Shown piece by piece: positions 25,886 through 33,173 of a stretch of DNA of 43,707 nt; the first letter of the stretch is position 1, and each line of letters opens with the position of its first letter. The notes below the pieces were generated by a model that saw only the letters and a list, made by a program, of their open reading frames with translations, was not told the origin of the DNA and did no database searches. A program made the position numbers and the translations under genes. Source of the stretch: a virus; IMG/VR virus record IMGVR_UViG_3300020446_000019, positions 1 to 43,707 of that record. The stretch is one strand, 5' to 3'.

Positions 25886-28800
25886 TAGTAACTACTTCCT
25901 CCGCCACCGGATCCACTACCTCCTGATCCACTACCTCCTGAACCACTGCTACCCGAACCGCTACTGCCTGAACTACTTGAAGAGGTGCTAACTGTATATG
26001 CTGTAGATGTATTTGCAGAACTTTGTATTCCAACATTTAATATATCATCACTTGTAACAACTAGACCTGAAGCTTTAAGTCTTGATTCAGTAATAGCGTC
26101 TATAATTTGCACATCATCTACTGTAGCACTACTAATAAGTATTTCATCATTTTCGCTTTTTATTTCATATAAACTTCCAAAACTTTGTGTTTCTTGTTTT
26201 GGCACTAAAACAATACTAACTAAATCTGGAGAAAGTTTGTTTATTATAAATGTGGCTAACTCACTAAAATAGAAAGTTTCTCCAAAGTCCCAATTTTCAA
26301 GTGCAAAATATGCATTTACTGCATCTATTATTCTACTTTTTACATCATTGTCATTTACAACTCTTTCTGGATTTTTTACAACTTTTATTGTAGCTTGTAA
26401 ATCAACATCACTTTTGCTACCAAAAATAGGTTTGTATTTTACTGGATGATAAATTACATCATCACTTATACTTTTTATTGCCGCTACGTTTGTGTTATAA
26501 TCTAAAAATAATTGATCACTACTTGGAGGTAGAGGTAATGTTGTTATGTTTCCTTTTAGATAATCTCTATATGAATTATCATATGTTTTTGTAAGTAGAT
26601 ACACATCAATAATATTACTACTACTTGGGTCGATCCTTGCTTGCTCATCTGCGGCATGACTATATTCAAATTTTATGTCTTTTCTACCAGTATAAGCAAG
26701 ATAGTCTGATGTAAATTGTACAGCATTTGCAGTTTTATTATAACGCAAAAATACATTTCGGTCAATTAAATAAAAAACATCATTATCATTATATTGACTT
26801 AATGCTCCTATAGCACCTTGACTTGATTTTGTATAAATTGGTTCAATAGAAGCATCAACATAATTAAAAATTTCTGTTTTGTTAATTGTAGACTTCTTTT
26901 GAAAAATATATTTTGTAGATGAATTTGTATTTGGTGCGACAATATGTTCAAATAAATCAGGATCATCTACAACACCGTCATTGTCAGCATCGTTAAACGA
27001 AACTTCAATCTTTTTGCTGTTAATATAACCTGAATCATTTTTAAATTCACTTGTAATTTTCCAAGGCCAATCAACAGTAAAAGGAGTCAACTCGTCAGGT
27101 TTTAAATTTATACTTAAAACTTTTATTATATCTTCAACAACTTTGCCCGTCCTACTATCATAAATTTTATTTGTACTATCAAAGAAAAATCTTAGTTGAT
27201 CGTTGCTTTCAAAAACATATCTTAATCCTCTTGAAGTGATTGTATATTTTTGTCCATCTGTTTCAAAAAGTAGTAACCAACTTGCATCGCTTTGTGAATT
27301 AGTAGAATCACCTGTTTTACCAAGACTAAAAGCATTTGTGGTATCTAAATTATTAGCTAACACTACTCTCCATTGACTATTTTCAAAATCGTATCTTAAA
27401 CCAAATGTTTTATATGCAAATGCTTGGTCAATAATTTGTGTTTTTACAGCATCTTTAACGCTATTATCTAACACAGGAATTATTTCAGCAAGTACTGCAC
27501 TAGTTGGAATATTATCATTTAAAACTATTGGTCCTAACCCGGTATCTGGATCAACAACTGTTCCGTTTTCTGTTACAGATACAACTTTTACCCACTTGTA
27601 CGTGACTGCATTTGGATGATCAGCAACTCCAGGCATAAGCTCATGAGCATTATTTGCCATAAAATGTTGTCCATCTGGTGCATCAAATTTTAATAACGCA
27701 CCCGGTGTAACAAATCTCATAATACTTTTTGTGAAACTTGATACTGCAACACGACTAGTAGATGAGTCTGTAAAATATCCAGTAGCTCTATTTGTATCTA
27801 AAGATTCTGTGTTCCAAGCAATATTTAAAGCCTTTACTGAAGTATTCCTTGGAAAGTTAGTGTAATAATAATTTAATAACTTAGTATCTTTTATAACAGG
27901 AATAATTATATTATTAATAGCACTTTCTATGTCATTTCTTGTTGTAAAATCAAAACTATATTTGCTATCTAAAATTTCTCTATATAAAATACCATCATCA
28001 CTATATAATAAGGTGTTACTATATTTTCCACTAGCATCTCTTAAATCAAAATATCTGCTTATACCGCTACTTGTTCTATTAATAGCTTTTGTTTTTACTA
28101 TATTTTGATTAATTCCTAGTGTACCAACATTGTAATCTTCTCCTGTAATTAATCTATTCTGTGTATAATAATTTGCTGGAGCATTTGTTTTTATTGATGC
28201 ATTGCTTTCGCTTTCTGCACTATTATCTATAACTGATTTAAGTTCCATAACAAGTGTTAATGTTTCATTTTTTCCTGCGGCACTTGTATAAGGTATACTA
28301 ATTGTGATACCAGTTAGATCTGATGGAACAACTTTAAAACTACGATTATTGCTTGTTCTGTAGTATGCTTTAAAATTACCTTTTGGCAATGTTCCAAAAG
28401 TACCATCAGAAAAAATTAAACTTACTCTATCTTGAATGCGGCTTAAAACACCATAAATGTTTCTTACTTTTTTATTGACACTATTGTATATAATATTGTT
28501 ACCTTCAATATTATCAACCTTAGTCCAAAGTTCTGTTTCAGAGTTGTTACTATCTAATTTATATAACCATACATCATTGTTATTAACATTATCTGTGTCA
28601 ATGTTTACAGTAGTATTTGGTGTTGGATTGTTTATTTGGAAAGTGTTATTTTCTAATTTTCCTTGTCTAAAATGCAAAAAGAAACCACTATTGTTTGAAC
28701 CAGAACCTTGGCCATCATCTCTATACAAAAATGCTAATCTATTGCCAGGTAATGGTTCTTCTTCATATATAGAATTATTATCAATACTTGTGCTAACTAT

Positions 28801-29442
28801 TTCAAAATTTGTTGTTAGATTATCAATAGTCTTACTAAAACTATATATAGGAAGTGAAGTATTTGAAATTGAATTTAATCTGTACTGTTCTGTAATAACG
28901 CTATCAATTGTTTCTTTCTTTATACTTTTACCAAATTTATTATCTGCTGGTAAAGCTGAATTTATTATTTTTATAAATTGTTCATACCAATCGGCATTTG
29001 TTGCATCATTCCAAATAACTGTTTGTCCATTTAAGTTTGTACCATTACTATCAAAAATATCTTCTGTGGACGAAATGCTTTCAATTTTAAGAAGCCCATT
29101 AGCAGGCTGATTTCTTTTTGAATTATAACTTACTAATCTAGCTAGTCTTAGTACACTTTCTCTCCGTTCCGCAGTTTCTAAATAATTTTCACGTGCATTT
29201 AAATCTGATCTAAATGCAAGGTTCTGTCCTAAAAATGCAATAAGATCTATTAGTGCAATATATTCACTTGATTCTATATAATCGTTAAAATCTTCTGGAT
29301 AATTTTGTCGAATATAATTTATCATAGTACGTCTTAGATTATCAAAGTCGTAACTTTGGAAATCCGCATACTTGAAACTTTGATAAACTTTTTTCCAATC
29401 TTCTGCCAAAAGAAGTCTGTTTTGACGCTCTGTACTAGCCAT
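25885..29442 (-). CDS. 6: Baseplate wedge protein gp6
   Basis: An 1185-residue protein with the typical gp6 N terminus: DWKKVYQSFKYADFQSYDFD (residues 15-34), then NYIRQNYPEDFNDYIESSEY and IALIDLIAFLGQNLAFRSDL followed by ARENYLETAERRESVLRLA. In T4, gp6 dimers form the iris ring holding the baseplate wedges together. This protein is nearly twice the T4 length (660). The extra length is beta-rich middle sequence (residues about 240-800). The C terminus resembles gp6/gpJ-like wedge proteins (LATFIINKLSPDLVSIVLVP). It ends in an unusual Ser/Gly tail of about 33 residues. It is preceded by a GAGGAA ribosome-binding site and a candidate late promoter, and followed by the giant gene with a one-base overlap. 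Confidence 0.92.
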   Translation of the reverse strand: MASTERQNRLLLAEDWKKVYQSFKYADFQSYDFDNLRRTMINYIRQNYPEDFNDYIESSEYIALIDLIAFLGQNLAFRSDLNARENYLETAERRESVLRLARLVSYNSKRNQPANGLLKIESISSTEDIFDSNGTNLNGQTVIWNDATNADWYEQFIKIINSALPADNKFGKSIKKETIDSVITEQYRLNSISNTSLPIYSFSKTIDNLTTNFEIVSTSIDNNSIYEEEPLPGNRLAFLYRDDGQGSGSNNSGFFLHFRQGKLENNTFQINNPTPNTTVNIDTDNVNNNDVWLYKLDSNNSETELWTKVDNIEGNNIIYNSVNKKVRNIYGVLSRIQDRVSLIFSDGTFGTLPKGNFKAYYRTSNNRSFKVVPSDLTGITISIPYTSAAGKNETLTLVMELKSVIDNSAESESNASIKTNAPANYYTQNRLITGEDYNVGTLGINQNIVKTKAINRTSSGISRYFDLRDASGKYSNTLLYSDDGILYREILDSKYSFDFTTRNDIESAINNIIIPVIKDTKLLNYYYTNFPRNTSVKALNIAWNTESLDTNRATGYFTDSSTSRVAVSSFTKSIMRFVTPGALLKFDAPDGQHFMANNAHELMPGVADHPNAVTYKWVKVVSVTENGTVVDPDTGLGPIVLNDNIPTSAVLAEIIPVLDNSVKDAVKTQIIDQAFAYKTFGLRYDFENSQWRVVLANNLDTTNAFSLGKTGDSTNSQSDASWLLLFETDGQKYTITSRGLRYVFESNDQLRFFFDSTNKIYDSRTGKVVEDIIKVLSINLKPDELTPFTVDWPWKITSEFKNDSGYINSKKIEVSFNDADNDGVVDDPDLFEHIVAPNTNSSTKYIFQKKSTINKTEIFNYVDASIEPIYTKSSQGAIGALSQYNDNDVFYLIDRNVFLRYNKTANAVQFTSDYLAYTGRKDIKFEYSHAADEQARIDPSSSNIIDVYLLTKTYDNSYRDYLKGNITTLPLPPSSDQLFLDYNTNVAAIKSISDDVIYHPVKYKPIFGSKSDVDLQATIKVVKNPERVVNDNDVKSRIIDAVNAYFALENWDFGETFYFSELATFIINKLSPDLVSIVLVPKQETQSFGSLYEIKSENDEILISSATVDDVQIIDAITESRLKASGLVVTSDDILNVGIQSSANTSTAYTVSTSSSSSGSSGSGSSGSGGSGSGGSGSGGGGSSY
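25895..25902 (-). promoter_or_regulatory. Ribosome-binding site of the giant gene inside the gp6 Gly/Ser tail
   Basis: Minus strand reads GGAGGAAG, nine bases before the giant gene's ATG (25885). These bases are also the Gly-Gly-Ser codons closing gp6, so one segment serves as protein linker and Shine-Dalgarno element. With the TAATG stop/start overlap it fixes the giant gene's start and implies translational coupling. Confidence 0.7.
25910..25984 (-). repeat. 15-bp tandem repeat encoding a Gly/Ser linker
   Basis: On the plus strand the unit GATCCACTACCTCCT occurs twice exactly (25910-25924, 25925-25939). Diverged copies follow in register: GAACCACTGCTACCC, GAACCGCTACTGCCT and a more decayed fifth. 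Each unit encodes five residues of the GGSGS type at the C terminus of gp6. The pattern, exact copies nearest the stop and decay upstream, suggests recent slippage expansion. Confidence 0.8.
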
Positions 29443-29465
29443 AATTCGTTCCTCGATTTATATAA

Positions 29466-29472
29466 TATTTAG
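29466..29472 (-). promoter_or_regulatory. Candidate late promoter (CTAAATA) of gp6
   Basis: Minus strand reads GCTAAATATTATATAAATCG, 24-30 bases before the gp6 ATG at 29442, with GAGGAA as ribosome-binding site. It contains both CTAAATA, as upstream of gp48, and TATAAAT; which of the two is used cannot be told. It sits in the 51-base gap between gp25 and gp6. Confidence 0.45.
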
Positions 29473-29493
29473 CTGAAAAATAAAGTACGCATA

Positions 29494-29937
29494 TTAAATC
29501 AGACCTGCACTTTGATCAAAAGTTAATCTCATTCTTTCTGAGATATTATAGGGCAAATAAGTTAAGTCACATTCAATTTGTATTCCGTTTTCAAAAGCTT
29601 CTATTGTAACTTTGTTTACACTAACTCTTGGATCAAAATTTATTATATCTGTAACATTTTTTATTATTGCTTCTTGGAGAGTATCTGTAAGTGGTTCAAA
29701 TAATACGTCCCAAATAATTGTGCCAAATGTAGGATTCTCTAATTTTTCACCTTGTCGAATATGGAAATAATTAATAATATCTTGTTTAATTATTTGTAAA
29801 TCGTATTTTGTAAAATTGCCACTGGCTTGGTCAACTGTGCTAATACCCCTATACTTTTTAGAAGTTATAGGTTCGTTTTGTTTTGATCCAGCACTTACTG
29901 ATATATTTTTATATAATTGTTTTTCATTTGCAGACAT
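29494..29937 (-). CDS. 25: Baseplate wedge protein gp25
   Basis: A 147-residue protein of the GPW/gp25 family. The family core is clear: DLQIIKQDIINYFHIRQGEK (46-65), ENPTFGTIIWDVLFEPLTD (67-85), then INFDPRVSVNKV and a C-terminal beta-hairpin GIQIECDLTYLPYN. gp25 is the conserved sheath-initiator-like wedge component next to gp53 and gp6 in contractile tails. T4 gp25 is 132 residues, so the length is normal with a slightly longer N terminus. It lies between the Gly-rich 530-residue gene and gp6, as in other marine T4-like phages. A late-type motif lies only five bases before the ATG, leaving little room for a leader. Confidence 0.95.
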   Translation of the reverse strand: MSANEKQLYKNISVSAGSKQNEPITSKKYRGISTVDQASGNFTKYDLQIIKQDIINYFHIRQGEKLENPTFGTIIWDVLFEPLTDTLQEAIIKNVTDIINFDPRVSVNKVTIEAFENGIQIECDLTYLPYNISERMRLTFDQSAGLI

Positions 29938-29941
29938 AACG

Positions 29942-29949
29942 TATTTATT
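29942..29949 (-). promoter_or_regulatory. Weak candidate late promoter (AATAAATA) at gp25
   Basis: Minus strand reads AAAATAAATACGTTATG. The box matches the other late sites, but it ends five bases before the gp25 ATG, so a transcript starting from it would be leaderless or nearly so. It may be real with a leaderless start, or a chance match in AT-rich sequence. Confidence 0.3.
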
Positions 29950-29954
29950 TTCCT

Positions 29955-31547
29955 TTATCTAGGCACCACATAAGTTTTGCCATTAATATTTTTTATTCTT
30001 TCATTTGAAAATATTGTTCCTGTAAATGCTCTAATAACGTCTTTAGGAAGTACATCACCAAGTGTGTTATTTGTAACAGATCTAACTTCATCAACAAGTT
30101 TTGCTGGTGTATTGTTTAAAATAAAACTTCCTGTACTATCCACAGTTAATACTTTTTCAAATTCCTGAGCGGCAAATTCTGCTTTTGCGGCTAAATTACC
30201 AAATGTAGAATCTCCTGTTTTTTCAAAAATTTTATCATCCATAGCTCTTGATGTTGATGCAAGTGATGAAAAACTATTTGCTGGATTGTTTACAAAACTA
30301 ATTGTTCCTGCTATAGCGGCCGCTGTGCCAGGATTTATACTTGGCAAACCTGCTTTATCTAATAGTTTTGCGCCTACTCCGGCAATACTGGCATCAACCG
30401 CTGTTTTCAACACAGGATCTAATCCTTTATATGCTGTAGATATTGTATTTCCTAAACCTTTTACAGCAGTTGAAAAATCTTGTACTATAGGAGCCATTCC
30501 AGGAATTTCACTAATTACATTTCCTAATCCAGTAAATAATGTGCCTGCTACATCAGTTAAAGCTCCTGCTACATCTTTTACAGCTCCGCCTATTGCTCCT
30601 GATACTGTGCTAATAACATTTCCTAATGTACTAGTTAAAGCTGTTGAACTTAAGAGGTTTTGCATAACTCCTCCTAGTAAACCAGATAAACTTTTTACAG
30701 CACCTCCTATAATTTGACTAAGGCTTCCTGGTAATGATTGTAAAAAACTATCTGCTGTTTGATTTATTAAGTTACCTAATACATCTTGAATTGCTGTGCT
30801 TAGTCCTCCATTTGCATCACTTATAATATATCCTTGTTTTGTAGTTGTACCAGAAGCAGGACCTGCTTTTGTAATCGTATCTTTATCTAAATTATTTTTT
30901 TCTTTATCATCTATTGTATTAGGTTGTGCAACAAGATTTGCTGTGAATCTTTCTTCAGCATAAGGATCTAAAGATATATCATTTGTAGCATTTGGAATTT
31001 GATCTCCATCAGCACCTCTCAATATATCTGTTTGTGTGCTTAAAAGAGGTGGAGGACGCACTATATTATTCAAAGCTTTTATTTCATCTAGCCCGTCTAA
31101 CTCTTCTGATTGAAATGTTCCAGGTAATTCATTATTCTCTGCATCTCTGATTGCATCATCTTTATATCTAATCATTTTTGCTAAAGGATAATCTGCCCAA
31201 GTCTTTGGATCATCTGCAAACTGTTGTAATAAAACAATATATATTCTACCACCAGCAGAATTTATCCGCACTACAACAGCATCATTTTCTGGTCTACCTT
31301 CTGGATTATCAAAAGGCTTTTTTTTACTTCTAACAAATTCTTTTGCTTGTTGTCGTGTTAAAAAAGTCCATATTCCGTTACCTTTAATTTTATCATCAGG
31401 GTGTACAAAAGGATATGATGCTCTTTTTGTTTTTGTTGAAATTGCTTCATCTCCAGAAACAAATCTTTCTGCTTCATATGGATCAAATTTATTAGCACTA
31501 TTTTTAGTACCAATTGCTCCTCCATTTACTAGCCATGTATCTGCCAT
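29955..31547 (-). CDS. Virion structural protein with long Gly/Ala-rich amphipathic region
   Basis: A 530-residue protein between gp5 and gp25, a place where marine T4-like phages have an uncharacterised structural gene. The N-terminal half is charged and soluble (NGIWTFLTRQQAKEFVRSKK; GRIYIVLLQQFADDPKTW). Residues about 246-420 are an unusual Gly/Ala/Ser/Leu-rich stretch with repeated G-x-I/L-x-x-x-x-G patterns (SQIIGGAVKSLSGLLGGVMQ, VAGALTDVAGTLFTGLGNVI). Such sequence could form amphipathic helices that enter a membrane, as in phage penetration or tape-measure-like proteins. The C terminus ends NERIKNINGKTYVVPR. It starts nine bases after the gp5 stop with an AGGAGG ribosome-binding site. 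Its function is unknown to me. Confidence 0.75.
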   Translation of the reverse strand: MADTWLVNGGAIGTKNSANKFDPYEAERFVSGDEAISTKTKRASYPFVHPDDKIKGNGIWTFLTRQQAKEFVRSKKKPFDNPEGRPENDAVVVRINSAGGRIYIVLLQQFADDPKTWADYPLAKMIRYKDDAIRDAENNELPGTFQSEELDGLDEIKALNNIVRPPPLLSTQTDILRGADGDQIPNATNDISLDPYAEERFTANLVAQPNTIDDKEKNNLDKDTITKAGPASGTTTKQGYIISDANGGLSTAIQDVLGNLINQTADSFLQSLPGSLSQIIGGAVKSLSGLLGGVMQNLLSSTALTSTLGNVISTVSGAIGGAVKDVAGALTDVAGTLFTGLGNVISEIPGMAPIVQDFSTAVKGLGNTISTAYKGLDPVLKTAVDASIAGVGAKLLDKAGLPSINPGTAAAIAGTISFVNNPANSFSSLASTSRAMDDKIFEKTGDSTFGNLAAKAEFAAQEFEKVLTVDSTGSFILNNTPAKLVDEVRSVTNNTLGDVLPKDVIRAFTGTIFSNERIKNINGKTYVVPR

Positions 31548-31556
31548 TTTGCCCTC

Positions 31557-33173
31557 CTATTCTTCTACTTTTTCTGCTTCCGTTTTGTCAACCGTAACTT
31601 CTGTAGGATTTAAACTTTCATGACCTTGCCAAGGTTCATGTTCCGGTATCCTTTTAGGCACTGCTGAAGGCTTAGCCTTTTCTGCTTCTAATGCTTCTGC
31701 GGCTTCGTCAGCTGTTTTTGCTGGATTACCTCCTGAATTCATGTGTATTTGGTCTGCTGTTTCTTGATGTGTTTTACTTTTTAAATTCATTGTTTCAGCG
31801 GCTTGTAATTTAACATCTGTTTTTGCATTGAAATTTTGGGCACCTTCTGTAGTTACTTTTAAATCTTGTCCAACTTTTATATCATGCAATCCCGCAGATT
31901 CAACTTTTAAATCTTTACCTATTTTATAATCCTGAGATCCAACTGTTTGTACAGCTAAATCTTCTCCAACATTTATATGCATCTTAGTTTCTGTAGTAAT
32001 TTTTCCATCTATGCCAACTTTTACTTCCCAGTTTTCCGCAGACGACATAAATGTGCTTTCATTTGAAGTAAAATTTAAATTACGAGAGGCATGAATATTA
32101 ATATCTCTTTCAGCTTTCATGTTAATATCAGCATCACTGTGAAAACTAATACTATCTTCTGCATATACATCTAATTTTCCATTTCCTGTCATTTCAATCC
32201 AACAAGTTCCTTTACTATTATTAATGTAAATCAAATCTTCACTAGTATGCATTAATATTTGAGCACCAGTTCTAGTTCTCAGTCTAATTAATTCGTTATG
32301 AGGAATAGTAACATCGCCACCGCTTTCGCTTGCTTCTTTGTTTACGTATGCATATCCTGTTTCTCTTGGATTTCCTTTTCTAATTAGTTTATCATCTCCA
32401 TCATCTATAACAATACTACTACTGCCTAGTCTGCTCACAGGAATATTAGCTTTTGATTCTTTAAGACCAACTGGTGCAGTTGGTTTGCCGCCTCTTTTAT
32501 CTAAAGGTCCAGGACTACTAAAGCCAACAACTGCACTTGGAGTTTCTCTTTGAGCACTAGAAGTTGTTGTACCTCTAATTTCATCTTCAACTAACCCTTG
32601 TTCTATTAAAGCGTCTACAAATTCTGAGTTTATTGGTTTTTTATATTTTATTATATTATTTGTTTGTGGTTTTGTAATTGCTTTATTATATTCTCCTGCT
32701 GGTAATTTTTTTCCTTTAAGATTTGTTGGAATATCACCACTAAGCTGTTCTGTAGCAGGTTGTCCTCCAGGCAACATAAAAGTCATTCCTTTTTCTGGAA
32801 TACAAGCAAACCAGTAGCCAAAATCTCTACTGCCTTCAACAAATGTTACTAAAACTAAACTTCCTGGATCTGGCGGTATTGCCCAAAATCCATAACTTTT
32901 TTGTGTGCTTGCATAATCGTCATTTTTTCTTGGACCATTTTGACTATTTGTTACGCCATAAAAAGGACTTGCATAGTATACTTCTACAGTTTGTCCTACT
33001 GTTTCTCCAATATTACCAGCTTCAGCTGTTTTCAATAATTCGACACGTAATCCACCTAAATATAAACTATCTAAATGCTCTATGACTCTTGCAATATACG
33101 GGCCAGGATTACCAGGATTTGTTCCTGTATCTACTTTTCTTGTAACTTCATTTTTATTTGGAATATCAGTCAT
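31557..33173 (-). CDS. 5: Baseplate central spike/hub protein gp5-like, without lysozyme domain
   Basis: A 538-residue protein. Residues 22-140 are a gp5/VgrG-type OB-fold (GPYIARVIEHLDSLYLGGLR, SYGFWAIPPDPGSLVLVTFV, then GSRDFGYWFACIPE). A linker follows, and near residue 285 the block RLRTRTGAQILMHTSEDLIY opens the needle. From about 325 to 470 short strand repeats (SFHSDADINMKAERDINIHA, KIGKDLKVESAGLHDIKVGQ) form the gp5_C-type triple beta-helix that punctures the outer membrane. The tail PKRIPEHEPWQGHESLNP is a cyanophage-like ending. T4 gp5 has a lysozyme between OB-fold and needle; here that place holds only low-complexity linker. The ATG shares one base with the stop of the hub gene. 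Confidence 0.88.
   Translation of the reverse strand: MTDIPNKNEVTRKVDTGTNPGNPGPYIARVIEHLDSLYLGGLRVELLKTAEAGNIGETVGQTVEVYYASPFYGVTNSQNGPRKNDDYASTQKSYGFWAIPPDPGSLVLVTFVEGSRDFGYWFACIPEKGMTFMLPGGQPATEQLSGDIPTNLKGKKLPAGEYNKAITKPQTNNIIKYKKPINSEFVDALIEQGLVEDEIRGTTTSSAQRETPSAVVGFSSPGPLDKRGGKPTAPVGLKESKANIPVSRLGSSSIVIDDGDDKLIRKGNPRETGYAYVNKEASESGGDVTIPHNELIRLRTRTGAQILMHTSEDLIYINNSKGTCWIEMTGNGKLDVYAEDSISFHSDADINMKAERDINIHASRNLNFTSNESTFMSSAENWEVKVGIDGKITTETKMHINVGEDLAVQTVGSQDYKIGKDLKVESAGLHDIKVGQDLKVTTEGAQNFNAKTDVKLQAAETMNLKSKTHQETADQIHMNSGGNPAKTADEAAEALEAEKAKPSAVPKRIPEHEPWQGHESLNPTEVTVDKTEAEKVEE

Noticed and set aside
25910-25984. CRISPR-like or regulatory repeat array
   Set aside because: The 15-bp units are contiguous, in frame and encode Gly/Ser, with no spacers; this is a coding minisatellite.
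28457-29110. 217-codon plus-strand frame opposite gp6
   Set aside because: It lies antisense within a clear gp6 frame, has Leu/Ser-rich shadow composition, and lacks a start signal.
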